From Amaranthus tricolor (lineage: Eukaryota > Streptophyta > Magnoliopsida > Caryophyllales > Amaranthaceae), in NCBI RefSeq assembly GCF_026212465.1, contig NC_080060.1:14257513-14321512 (forward strand): DNA of 64,000 nt. The letters run 5' to 3'. Below the pieces are notes generated by a model that saw nothing but the letters and a program-made list of their open reading frames with translations, made no database searches and was not told where the DNA came from. Of the stretch, positions 1-10,986 are shown piece after piece (within the stretch, counting starts at the first letter, position 1; the number at the start of each line of letters is the position of its first letter). A program made the position numbers and the translations under genes.

Positions 1-953
1 CACTTCATCAAGGATTGCCAATGTGGAAGAATGAAAAGGGCAAGGGAAAGACAAGGGATTCAAGAAGACCGTTGAACAAAGAAAACTTTAACAAGAGTGA
101 CTTTCGCAAGGCCATGATCGCTGCATGGGGAAAGACTGAAAGTGATGATGAAACTGTTGTTCCCGAAGAGGAAGACACAGCAAACCTATGTCTCATGGCT
201 ACGCATGAAAGCAGGGAGAAGGAACCCATAAGGAAGCAGATACATATCTCTAATCCATTTTCTGTCCATCTATCCAAGCTAAGTAAAAATAAATTAATAG
301 AGTTGCTAAATGAGACACAGAATAGATTAGAAAATTGCAATGAGAAGTGTCTCCGATTAGAAAAGGAGCTCAAGTTAAGCAAAGACCATGTCTCCTATAT
401 AAACACCTTTAAATCCGATGTCTAAAACAGATTTTTCGGTTTGTTGGACCAAAACATAATTCTAAAGGAAAATATGGAGATAATTAAAAAGAAAAATGTT
501 ATTCTTAATATTGAGTTATCGCAATACAAATTATTAGGCTTAAATGAAGAATTGAATGATACATCTACTAAAGATTTGTGCTATGATTTTCAAAATTTAA
601 AATTGAATCTAGAATCCAACCGTAACAATGATGATAAGCTTGAATTAAATTCAAGAGAAAAAGGGAAAATAAAAATTGCTCCCAAATGGATTCAAGATGC
701 CAAAAGTAAAAATTCACAACGCCAAAATTATTTCAAGAATAACAAGAAGAAAAAGGCTTACGTTGATCTCCCTAGTGACAGAATCTGTTCCTTCTGTGGA
801 GGAACTGGCCATTTGGAGGACCAGTGCACCAAAAGGGAACAGTACACTGTCTCCAACAGAAATTATGTCGATAACATTCTGATTAAGAAAAATGATTCAT
901 GCAAAATCGACAAGGAACCCAAGAAAGTCTGGGTTCCTGTAACTAACCATTAA
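1..953 (+). pseudogene. SIRE copy A gag (C-terminal part)
   Basis: Gag forms the virus-like particle of the retrotransposon and binds its RNA. The window starts at the last half of a CCHC zinc knuckle (HFIKDC). A second knuckle, CSFCGGTGHLEDQC, lies at 786-827. The stretch between is lysine- and asparagine-rich with coiled-coil-like leucine spacing. The frame after the first knuckle (from 15) is shifted relative to the knuckle by what looks like one missing base in GATTGCCAATG, and copy B has the same defect. A TAA at 423-425 replaces a CAA present in copy B. The terminal stop is TAA at 951-953, followed at once by a splice-acceptor-like sequence and the protease frame. Not functional as read. 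Confidence 0.85.
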
Positions 954-963
954 TTTCTTTCAG
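939..963 (+). promoter_or_regulatory. Splice-acceptor-like signal between gag and pol, copy A
   Basis: Immediately around the gag stop the sequence reads TAACTAAC, then a short T-rich tract, then TTTCAG followed by GT. This has the parts of a plant 3' splice site: a branch-point-like CTAAC, pyrimidines and CAG. The protease frame (position mod 3 = 1) opens just after it and differs from the gag frame (mod 3 = 0). Copy B has the same arrangement at 13950-13978 with a longer T run. Whether it is used is unknown. A ribosomal frameshift or simple decay could also explain the frame change. Confidence 0.35.
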
Positions 964-3479
964 GTCCAAGTGAGGAGGAACAGCTTATGGTATCTCGACA
1001 GTGGGTGTTCCAAGCACATGACGGGTGACAAATCTAAATTTCTTTCACTTGAAGCCTATGATAGGGGAACGGTAACCTTCGGTGACAATATGAAGGGTGA
1101 GATAATCGCCAAAGGAAAGGTTGGAAGGTCAAGTTACCATGCTATCGATAATGTATTTTTAGTCGAAAATTTGAAACATAACTTACTTAGCATTTCTCAA
1201 TTTTGCGATAAAGGTAACTCTGTGAACATTACTTCTAAAAAGTGCATTATTTCTAAGGATGACACAGGAGACATCGTTCTTGAGGGAATCAGAAAAGGGA
1301 ACACTTATGTAGTGGACCTGGACACTGTTCCCAAAACCAGTCTAACGTGTCTAAGCGTTATAGAAGACGACCCACTTCTTTGGCATAAGCGTCTAGGTCA
1401 CGCCAGTTATACATTGATAAATACATTAAGATCAAAAGACGTAGTTAGAGGACTACCAGCTATAAAATTCCTTAAGGATGAAATTTGTGATCCTTGAGCC
1501 AAAAGAAAACAAGTGATGTCATCTTTTAAATCAAAGAATATTGTGACCCTCACTAAACCACTTAAACTATTACATATGGATCTATGTGGACCTATAAGAA
1601 CACAAAGCCGTAGTGGCAAAAGATATGTGTTTGTTATTGTTGACGATTACAGTAGATTTACTTGGAGTTTTTTTTTAGTTAGTAAACATGAAGCTTTTAA
1701 TGAGTTTTTTTCTTTCGCTAACAAATACAAAAATGTACCAATAATCAAATTATACACATAAGGTCAGATCATGGTAGAGAATTCGAAAATTCAAGTTTCT
1801 TGAATTATTGCAATAAATATGGATTAAGTCATAATTTTTCGGCACCAAGAACACCACAACAAAATGGTGTATTAGAAAGGAACAATAGAACTTTAGAGGA
1901 AATGGCTAGAACCATGTTAATTGCTAGTGGTCTACCTAGAAATTTTTGGGCCGAGGCTCTTAATACTGCATGTTATATTTTGAATCGTGTATTAATAAGA
2001 CCAATCACTTCAAAGACACCCTATGAATTGCTTGAAGGTGTTAAACCAAATATTTCCCATTTTCGTGTGTTTGGATGCAAATGTTTTGTTCATGTGAATG
2101 GAAACGAATTATAGGGAAGTTTGATGAAAGAAGTGATGAAGCAGTATTTCTTGGCTACTCATCACATGGTAAGGCTTACAGAGTTTATAACAAAAGAACA
2201 ATGAGCGTGGAAGAATCCGTTCACATAATTTGCGATGAAATTAACTTTTTGTCAAGTGAACAGGTTACAAATAATTTTAAGATAGGTCTTGCAAATCTAG
2301 AGAATGATGAAGAAGAAATGAAAATGCAAGATCCAACCAGTACTTCAGAACCAACAATCGGTTCCCAATCCAGCTGTTCCCACAGAAGAGCTAGCTAATC
2401 CAGTAGCTGAATAGAATGACGATCAAGTTGATGAACCAGAACATACTTCTGTTCCCTCAAGAGAATTTGTGCCCAAACCTTGGAAATATCAAAGTTATCA
2501 TCCTCTTGATTTGATTATAAGTGATTTGAATAAAGGAACATAAACTAGATCTCAAATGAGAAACTTTTGTGCACACTTTGCGTTCCTATCATCACTCAAT
2601 CCCAAGAATCATGAAGAAGCTCTAAAGGATTCCGAATGGATCGTAGCCATGCAAGACGAATTGAATGAATTTGAAAGAAATAAAGTATGGCACTTGGAAC
2701 CCAAACCAAAACACAAAAAGGTAATTGGTTAGAAATGGGTATTTCGGAATAAACTAGATGAGCATGGAATAATTGTAAGAAACAAAGAAAGGCTCGTGGT
2801 CAAAGGATACAATCAACAAGAAGGTATTGATTATATCGAGACATTTGCTCCGGTAGCAACGTTAGAGGCTATAAGAATCTTAATTTCTTTTGCTGCATTC
2901 ATGAACTTCAAATTATATCAAATGGATGTGAAATGTGCTTTCTTAAATGGTTTTCTTGATGAAGAAGTTTTTGTTGAACAACCCCCAGGCTTTGAAAATA
3001 CCTCTTGTCTTGATCATGTCTACAAGCGTGATAAAGCTCTTTATGGCTTGAAACAAGCTCCTATGCAATGGTATGAAAGACTATCAAAGTTTTTAATTCA
3101 TAATGACTTTGTAAGAGGCAAAATTGACAAAACCTTATTCTTTAAGAATAGAGGTTCGGATATTTTAGTTGTTCAAATATATGTTGATGATATTATTTTT
3201 GGTGCCACAAATGAATTGCTGTGTAAAGAATTTGCCAACCTTATGAGCACTGAATTTGAAATGAGCATGATGGGAGAATTAAATTTCTTCCTTGGGTTAC
3301 AAATTAAACAAACAACTAATGGTATCTTTATTCACCAACAAAAATATATAAAAGAACTTCTCAAGAAATATGGCTTGAATAATGCTAAAACCAACAATAC
3401 ACCTATGGCTACAAATGTTAGATTAGATGAAGACCCAAATGGAACAAATATTGATCAAACTATGTATAGAGGCATGATT
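964..3479 (+). pseudogene. SIRE copy A pol, first part: protease, integrase, reverse transcriptase
   Basis: Pol carries the enzymes that process, copy and integrate the element. The protease motif WYLDSGCSKHMTG has its Asp at 997-999. The GAG-pre-integrase box LLWHKRLGHAS follows, then integrase with LHMDLCGP and the D-Y-S-R-F-T-W stretch, then APRTPQQNGV. Reverse transcriptase at about 2640-3479 shows [11 protein letters not shown] and an intact catalytic YVDD at 3180-3191. Breaks compared with copy B: TGA at 1495-1497 replacing a zinc-binding Cys codon, a one-base deletion near 1725 with a stop at 1759, a frameshift near 2105, and TAG and TAA stops near 2400, 2540 and 2730. Pol is cut at 3480, just after the residues YRGMI, by a nested LTR. 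Confidence 0.88.
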
Positions 3480-6400
3480 TGAAATATACTACATTGAATA
3501 AAGTTTAATTATAAGTTTATTAAGCTGATTGGGGTTATTAAGTAAGTTAATTCGAGTAATAATATTATTACTTTGATAATATTGACTGAAGTATTTGATT
3601 TGTTAACATTTTCAAGAAAGAGGTATATTTTATTTAATGTATAAAATTCGTATAAAGAGAACTTCGATAAAAGTGTATTTTGATTATATTTTATTAATTG
3701 ATTACTATCTTATCTTTATAAAAATAAATTTAAATAATGTATTGAAAAATAAATTTCTAAATGCAATATTCATACAACCAATTACGAAATTTTACTTATT
3801 TCGTAAATCGTTTATTATACCCTTACAGCATGTCTTATATAAGATTGTCTTACGACGAGACGACTTTGATAGAATTTAACGGGTCAAAGCTAAAAATAAA
3901 CCCATTCTTATCTCATTTAAACCGACATACCCCTTCCCCATTTCTTTCTTCATCCTCATAATCTTTTACCTTCAAATTCTCAATCCCTCTCTTCCCTCTT
4001 CTCTCACGTCCCACTCCCCTCACCCACGGCGGCGGCACAACCAAGCCCAGCCACGAGTTCCACCACCAACAGCAACCACTTCTCTTCCTCCCTTTATTGT
4101 TGGTAACCACTTTTTCCTCTTTTGTTGTTTTGCTTTCAAATTTAACTGTTAGGGTTTTGTAAATTGATTTGGGGTTTTTAAATCAGATTTAAGCATCAAC
4201 TTGAATTTAATTAGAGTATATGAGTTTAATTCGTAATTAGTAGTTTGGTTATTTGGGTTATTTGATTTCTAGTATAAGACTTGGTATTGTGGATTTTGAA
4301 ATTTCAGTTTCGAAACTGAACTTTCTATTTTGGCTATTTTGGGGATGGTTCTGATTGTTTTTGGGTTCTTATGTCTCCTTGAGATTTGTAGAACTTTGAG
4401 TCGCGGTCGTGTGGACACTTGAATCACCCCGAGATGAGTTTGTATGAAGAAGTTATCTTCAAAATACTAGTAGACTGTCATAAAGATCGACAATGAGGTT
4501 CTGTTTTGTTCTGTCCGAATTTGTGTTGCTGTTTTTGAAATAGTTAGAGTCGTTTTGGGGTTTTGGTGTCTCATGATATTTTTAGAGCTTCGAGTCGCGA
4601 TCACGTGGGCACTTGAATCGCTCCAAAATGAGTTTATATGAGAGAGTTATGTTCAAAATAGTGAAATACTAGCAGGCTGTCTTAAAAATCCATAACGAAC
4701 CTTCTGTTTTGGCTATTTTGGGATCGTTTTAATTGTTTCTGGGTTTTAGTGTCTTAATAAGAATAGTAGATCACTTAGTAATGGTCGCGTAGCCACTTAA
4801 ATCGTCTCATTTGGTTTCCGTATGAGTGAGTTATGCCTATTTTTGTAAGAGGTGTCCTAAAACCATTACGGGATTCCTAATTAGATGAGTTTTGTTGATT
4901 GAGACTAGCTGTTGGATATGTATATTTAGCTGCTGAATTAATGTCAGGAACTAAGAGTTGTGACAAGTTATGATAATGGTGAATAATTGAATAGATTGAT
5001 ACTCTTAGATATAATACCAGATACATGTGAAACAATTTGTGGGAATGGATTCGTAGTGTCTTGATGGTGTATAGGTAGTGGTGAGGATTTGAATTTGAAT
5101 GTTGTTAATGACAATTATAGGTCAAAGTGGTGATAAGAACTTAATTGTGGAATTATTAATTAGTATGAATTTACGAAGATTAGGATATCGAGAGGATATT
5201 GAATGTGGAAAGTTTATGGAAACTTGATGTTCTTAAATGTTAGTTGATTCATGTGAATTTGCTAGTGGTGGATAGTTCTTTGTTGTAGCTATTTATTTAA
5301 TAGTTGGGTAATTGTAAGTGTTGGATATAACCCTTGATTTTATATGATTGGTTATTCTTGAAAGTATCAGGGTTCGTGTGGAAGTTATTAGTTGAATGGA
5401 TAAATTAGTTGTGTTCTTCTTTTAGGATAGCTGGTTAATCTTGTTTAGTTTCTTGGTTTGAGTTAAATGAACTAGAAGTTTTTGAACTGGAAATACAAAG
5501 GGAATTGTGGAGACGTATGATCGTTACAAGGTTATAAGCTAGTCTTAAACAAGGTTATATTTTTTTAATATATGTTGGGGTTAGAATTAGAACTTGCGCA
5601 ATCTTTGAAATTAGAATTATTAGAATAGAAGATGGAACTAAGATGCGATCATAGGAGGAGATACAATGAGTTATATGAACCTAGTTTGTAGTATCGAACG
5701 CTTTGTTGTGATGTTATGTTTGTTATGCTCCAGGAGACGACATCATCGAGGAACCTTTCTAGTGATCGTGGAGAAACGGACTTCGCTTCTTGAAGCGTTA
5801 TTGGTGAGTAGTAACAGTTCCTTAAAAAGGGGTCTGGCCAAGCTACCATTTGTAAAATGTTTATTTAAAGTTTGTGAAAATTTATATGAATGTGATAAAT
5901 GTTTATGAATGATTATGCTGATATTGATATGGTCAATGTATCGGGCTTGCGAGCTGGTCATTGACGGAGTTGAGGAACATGGTTCCCTACTCCCTGTTTT
6001 TGAAGAGAATTGTCATTGAGATATTGACTAGCTTCACCCGATAGTGACATAGCCTTAGAGCTATGGATGTTCCTTTCAACTAGACTCCCTGTGCGCACAT
6101 AGATCTAGGAAACTGATGTTGCTTTTAAACCATTGTTTTGAATTGCTGTGTTTAATTGTTTTGGATTGTTGCTTCTCACTCAGTTTAATCTGATTCCTTG
6201 TTGTTTCCATCTTTTAGCTAATTACAGATCGGATCCGGTCAGGAATTATCGGGTTAGCAATGTTGATGAGAGTGCTAAGGATGTCCTTTTGAGCTGAGAC
6301 CGTGGAAGCTTATAGTTTGTATTAGGAATTTGTTTAATGTATATTAGTTCTGATTATGTTTATTATAATGGACTCGTAGTGAGTTGTATGGTTACTTTAT

Positions 6401-6558
6401 GTTTAGATTAGATATTTGGTTTGAAATTTAGCTGTGTTGGTTTCGTAATAGAGTTGGTGATTCCTTTGCCCAGGTTTTGGGATATGATTTAAGTTTCTTG
6501 GCAAATAATCCCCGTGACGACCCTGTTTACGCAGTCAACGGTAAGTCGGGTTGTTATA
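3480..6558 (+). repeat. 5' LTR (about 3.1 kb) of nested element
   Basis: The start TGAAATATACTACATTGAATAAAG aligns with the TGAAAGACTACATTTAAC start of the reverse-complemented solo LTR at 36618-39630. The end GGGTTGTTATA lies directly before the primer binding site. A canonical final CA is not present here but is in the sister copy. A CT-rich stretch at 3920-4120 and three diverged tandem units at 4317-4890 lie inside. No coding capacity is evident in its small ORFs. Confidence 0.75.
4317..4890 (+). repeat. Three diverged tandem repeats of about 190 bp inside the 3 kb LTR
   Basis: Three successive units (about 4317-4503, 4504-4710, 4711-4890) share the succession: TTTTGGCTATTTTGG-like start, GGTTTT..GTGTCT, a GAGTCGCG(G/A)TC core, CACTTGAATCG, ATGAGTTT.TATGA, GTTAT.TTCAAAATA and a closing CTGTC/AAAAATC. 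The same array in reverse orientation occupies about 38210-38770 in the sister LTR, so the repeats belong to the family. Their role is unknown. Confidence 0.7.
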
Positions 6559-6559
6559 G

Positions 6560-6573
6560 TTGGTATCAGAGGC
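6560..6573 (+). other. Primer binding site (tRNA-Met type) of nested element
   Basis: TTGGTATCAGAGGC lies one base after the LTR end. It matches the usual plant primer site complementary to the 3' end of initiator tRNA-Met (TGGTATCAGAGC), with one G inserted near its end. It fixes the element as plus-strand. Confidence 0.8.
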
Positions 6574-7380
6574 AAACCACGACCGTGGCTAATCCTTAGG
6601 GTTAGTTCATCTAGCGGACATATAATCTTGGGAGTAAGGAAAAAAAAAAAGAAAAAGAAAAAAACGTGACTTGAGGATTTAGATGTTTAAGATAAGAGAT
6701 AGGAACAGAAGTGAATATGATTGTGGAATTAACCTAGGTGTTTGAGTTAGTCTTGTTTTCTTAGAAATGTAGGATGTGAGGTGTGAGGATTACGAGTTAA
6801 AACGGGAAAACGCTCTTAATGATTGATCGTGACGGCAAGAAGATTCAGTTCGATGATGCAACGTTTGAATTTGTTTTCTGATGATGCCAATGTCTTGTTG
6901 CTTATCATAGTTCCTTGTCAATTATCGTTTCAGTAGCTAGAATAGTATGTCCTAAGATTGCGAATCGTTTCATCTTGTTGCTAGCCCTTTTCTATCAGCT
7001 TTTGTTTGTCGATCCATGAGTATGATTATAGTTTAGTGCACGAAAGCAAGGTTGTATAGTTGTGTAAACTCGATAGTGTTCGGTTGTAAGTAAGTTGAAC
7101 ATTGAGAATGTCTGTGACATTGTAGGAGAGTTAGTGAAGACAAAGTACTTGAAGCCATCGTGATAGAAAAGTCTATGATAAGAGCATATGATAATTTTCA
7201 ATGCCTAGTGATTGAGTTGCTTATGGTGCTCATATATTTATGTAAACGATGATTTTTCATAATGTTGTTAGACCATGTCATATATTATAGTTTTTTTGGA
7301 TATTGTAGCTTATAGATTTATTAGAGTTATTAGAAAATCATGTGATTATCATTTAGAATGAACAAAGTTTCTTTTGTTTG
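6574..7380 (+). other. Residual internal region of nested element, no recognisable domain
   Basis: About 800 bp between the primer binding site and the LTR fragment. It contains an A-rich tract (6640-6665) and otherwise AT-rich sequence. No gag or pol motif is visible in any frame. The jump into the middle of an LTR at 7381 shows that most of the internal region and the first two thirds of the 3' LTR were deleted. Confidence 0.6.
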
Positions 7381-7656
7381 GATGTTGCTTTTAAACCATT
7401 GTTTTGAATTGCTGTGTTTAATTGTTTTGGATTGTTGCTTCTCACTCAGTTTAATCTGATTCCTTGTTATTTCCATCTTTTAGCTGATTACAGGTCGGAT
7501 CCAGTCGGGAATAATCGGGTTAGCAATGTTGATGAGAGTGCTAAGGATGTCCTTTTGAGCTGAGACCGTGGAATCTTATAGTTTGTATTAGGAATTTGTT
7601 TAATGTATATTAGTTTTGATTAGTTCTGATTATGTTGATTATAATGGACTCGTAAT
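7381..7656 (+). repeat. Fragment of the 3' LTR of nested element
   Basis: 7381-7656 repeats 6115-6391 almost base for base: GATGTTGCTTTTAAACC, then CTTCTCACTCAGTTTAATC, CGGGTTAGCAATGTTGATG, and GGACTCGTA at the end. Both ends of the LTR are missing. Confidence 0.85.
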
Positions 7657-7663
7657 GTATATT

Positions 7664-8049
7664 TATGTTTAGTATCATGGTGTTCAAAGAAACAAAACAC
7701 TGTTGCATTATCCACTGTCGAAGCTGAATACGTAGCAGCAGCAGCTTGCTGTTCCCAAATGCTTTGTATAAAACAGCAGCTAAGAGATTTTGGTATTAAG
7801 TTTGAATGTGTTCCTATTTATTGTGATAATACCAATGCCATATGTATATCAAAAGATCCAGTGCATCATTCATGAGTAAAACACATCCACATTAGGCATC
7901 ATTTTCTTAAGGATAATGTCGAAAATAAAAATATTATTGTAAAGCATGTAAACACTAACGAGAAAATAGCTGATATCATGACTAAACCGCTTCCAAGGGA
8001 ACAACATGAGAAAATGAGATTAGAAGTTGGCATGATCAAGCTGCATTGA
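7664..8049 (+). pseudogene. SIRE copy A pol, RNase H part
   Basis: Reading SWCSKKQNTVALST, EAEYVAAAACCSQ, YCDNTNAIC and ADIMTKPLP, this is the end of Copia RNase H, the domain that removes RNA during reverse transcription. It is equivalent to 16100-16481 in copy B. The first catalytic Asp (in GFSDADY of copy B) lies in the part lost at the insertion. An in-frame TGA replaces the Arg codon of copy B at HHSRVK. The terminal stop is TGA at 8047-8049. Confidence 0.88.
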
Positions 8050-8557
8050 AGTGAGTGACATATGTGATCTTTAAAGATAAAATGAAAATTGAAAAGGTCG
8101 ATCAACCACAAAAATCTTGATTGAAAAATCAATTATTGAAAGGATCAGGTACGCACTATTTAAAAGTATATACTGTGAAAGCTTTTATGATTGCATGTTT
8201 AATTTGATCAGACTGTAGTAGCATAAAATTTTCATTTATTTTATTTTCAAAAAAGTTCATATTATTTAATTAATATATATTTATCCAGCAATTTCTTTTT
8301 AAAATAGCGGGAGTTAAATCATCATAGTTCTTCACTAAATCCGTCTGTTTCCATTTCACACTCGATGTCCACATGCATAAATTAAATAAGGAACATGAAT
8401 CACCTTAACACACGTCCCCTCACATTCATTATATACACTCTCACACGTCAAGCCCTAAACCCTTCATCCTCAATTGCAATCAACTCTCAATCCCAAAATC
8501 ATCTTCACCTTCTCGCATTTTCTGCAAAATTTCACTCCACCAACTCATCAAATCGCC

Positions 8558-10075
8558 ATGAGAACCAAGAGCCATACACCTAAGATGAAATAACCCAAAC
8601 CTTTAAGAATTATTCACCCAACACCTTTATTAACTGCTCAAGAGTCATCCTCGAAAGAACAGCAGAACACTCCTGGTGGCTCTAAAAGGTAAGCAAGGAA
8701 CAAGAGAAAAAGACCGTCCACTTCAAAGAGATCATCTTCAACAAAGAAGGCAAAAGTCGATGTTCACTTGAACGCTGAAGAAGTGTCAAAAGAAATGATG
8801 TTTGGGTTTGGATTAGACAAACAATGGTATGATTCAACCTTTTTCCCTCAGTTACACACTATATTACAAACTCAGTCTTGGGAATCTTTGATCGCAGAAT
8901 ATTGCTGCAATCTAATATACCCAAAACTGATGCGTGAGTTTGTCTCAAATTTTTTGCTTAACCATGGTGTTTGTTCGAGTTCTGTTAAAGATGTTAAAAT
9001 AGAGTTCAACAGTCAGAAATTGGGAGAATGGCTAGGTGTGCCCGCAAATGAATTTGATGTTTATTATGTTGGATCAAAAATAACTTTCTTTGAAATAGGT
9101 GAAAAGGATGTTTGGAAATTTTCAGGGATCACTGAAAAACGAGGGAAGGTCAGCCATAATGCACTGTCCCCTCTACACAAATTGTTGTATAACATTGCTC
9201 GTAGATTTGTTTTGCCGCGAAATTCCAAACGCTGTGAAATAAGTCTGCGAGATGCAACCCTAATTTACTACATGGCTAACAATATTAAAATCAATTTTCT
9301 CTCTTTAATGATCTCTCATTTAAGTGAATGTATTTCTAAAGGTCGTGTGATTGGATTTGGAGGTTTGCTGATTTGGATTTTTAGGAAGATAGGTGTTCCA
9401 CTTGAAGATCAAAACTTTCCCATGGGTTCGAACAATATGATAGGTGCCAAGTGCTTAAGTAACTTACACCTTAAATTAAATGAGAATGGGACCCTTGAGA
9501 ACGTTGTTGAAGCAATCAATGTTAATTCTGATAATGAGAAGGAAACCGAAAAAGGAGAAGTTGAAATGGAGAAACAGGAGGAGGAAGGATCTGGAAATAA
9601 GGAACAGAAGACTGTTCCTTCTGATAAGGAGAAGGAGGACATTGGTATCTGCAAGGAGGAGGTATCTGTGCCTACTATGAAGCAGCCTTGCTCAACCTCA
9701 AGGAAGAGCAGAAGGCTTGCTTCCAAAGGGAAAAGACCTGTAGTTGTTCTTGATGATGACTCAGTGGCTGAACCAAGTTATTCCCCCTCACCAAAGTCAA
9801 CCACTCCATCATCCCATCATTTCCCATCACCACCACCATCACCAATACCAACTTCACCACCACCTGTTCATACATCTTCACACCAAGGCTTTGACCAGAT
9901 AACAGTTCCTACAGCTCCCTTACTCTCCATTCTCCTCAAACTTGATGAATTGCAGGATCGCTTCTTTAACTTTTAAGATGAAGTTCGTGTTTCCTTAGCC
10001 TCTCTAACTGACCAGATGACTCATAGTGTGGAGGTGGAAACAGAATATATAGATGATGAAGCTCATGCATCCTAA
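8558..10075 (+). pseudogene. SIRE copy A third ORF downstream of pol ('env-like' position)
   Basis: The frame opens at ATG 8558 and is continuous to TAA 10073 except for three internal TAA stops (after MK near 8590, after KR near 8690, and at 9974-9976). Each replaces a CAA of copy B. The predicted protein has a basic Ser/Lys-rich start, a conserved middle (ILQTQSWESLIAEYC, IYPKLMREFV, EWLGVPANEFDVYYVG, LIYYMANNIKINF, FRKIGVPLED), an acidic Glu/Lys-rich segment and a Pro/Ser-rich tail. I see no signal peptide or membrane segment. The middle resembles the 'putative plant transposon protein' family (Pfam Transposase_32) from memory, not from a search. In SIRE elements an ORF here is called envelope-like. 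Function unknown. Confidence 0.7.
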
Positions 10076-10986
10076 TTCTTCCTGATAATTTTTAAATATC
10101 TTTTATTTGTTGTAATCGTTACTTTCCTCAAACTTTTGTCTTGGTACCAGCTAGGGTACTGTTTATCTAATTCATACTATGAACTACATTTTCTTTGTGC
10201 TACTAATTGCCTGTGAAGATTAATCATTGCTGATCATGTTTGCATTTATTGGTACTAACTTTTTAATTTTTGTATCCGTTTTCTCTCTTTGACTATGTAG
10301 TTAGTACTGTGGTTTGATTGCTCCAATTCTTTTTGAGTGATGTCAAAAGGGGGAATAGTTGGCACGAACTTAAAGAATGCTTGAGTATGCTTAGTCTATA
10401 TCTACATCTATTATGCTGGACATTATGATTAAGGTTATGATTCATGATCTAAGGCTGTTTGGCTGTGGCTGTGTGCTGTTGATGATTGTTTATTGCTTGT
10501 TGTGCTGTTGATGATTGTTTATTGCTTTTTGTTGCTGTCTTAACCTTTTGTTAGTATAGTTAACCTTTTGTTAACTTTACATAGTTAATCTTTCGTTAAC
10601 TTTATATGATCTGATGCTTGATGCTCTGATGCTTGCTTTGATATAGTATGATCTACATGATTCAAGTGTTATGATTAAGATGAAATTCTTTTTACATGTT
10701 CAGATCATTCTGTTCTGATGAACTAATTTATTTTTAAGTTTTGACATTTGAACTTTGATTTTTGCTCTAAATTATACTGGAACAACTGCTTATGTTCTAT
10801 GCTGAAATTGTATGAGTTTTGTTGTATTTATTTTTAGAGTAATTTGATTCATGAAATGCTTGGTAAATTATATTTACTAAGTTAAGAAGAATTGTTTTAA
10901 TCTCTAACCTGCTCTTCAATATTGGTTTTACTCTACATTGGTTTAAGTTTGTTTAAAAAGTTAGTCATCATCAAAAAGGGGGAATT
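10076..10986 (+). other. 3' untranslated region and polypurine tracts of SIRE copy A
   Basis: No coding sequence. The stretch ends in the polypurine tract AAAAAGGGGG (10973-10982), which primes plus-strand DNA just before the LTR. A near-identical second tract lies at 10345-10354 (context TGTCAAAAGGGGGAATAGTTGG). A 29-bp unit starting TGTGCTGTTGATG occurs twice in a row at 10472-10529, and TTAACCTTTTGTTA-like words recur at 10550-10610. Confidence 0.7.

Larger units (their letters stand above)
3480..7663 (+). mobile_element. Truncated LTR retrotransposon nested in SIRE copy A
   Basis: A full-length LTR (3480-6558) is followed by a primer binding site (TGGTATCAGAGGC), about 800 bp of internal sequence and then only a piece of the second LTR (7381-7656). 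Host pol resumes near 7664 inside the RNase H region. The same LTR family occurs in reverse orientation as a solo LTR at 36618-39630. I see no protein domain in the internal 6574-7380 stretch. Superfamily is not proven. The long LTR, tRNA-Met-type primer site and 5-bp duplication of the sister copy fit a Ty3 element of the Tekay type, but other lineages are possible. Confidence 0.75.
1..10986 (+). mobile_element. SIRE-type Ty1/Copia retrotransposon, copy A (internal region, left end outside window)
   Basis: The order gag with zinc knuckles, aspartic protease, integrase, reverse transcriptase, RNase H, an extra ORF, a polypurine tract and an LTR is that of the plant SIRE/Maximus lineage of Copia elements. 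The window opens inside gag at a zinc knuckle. The internal region ends at a polypurine tract (10973-10982) directly before the LTR that begins TGTTGGACC at 10987. Copy B at 12449-19369 is a close relative and gives the reference for each break. A different element occupies 3480-7663 and interrupts pol. I infer that copy A is inactive: it has stops in gag, pol and ORF3, at least two frameshifts in pol, and has lost pol sequence at the insertion. Confidence 0.9.
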
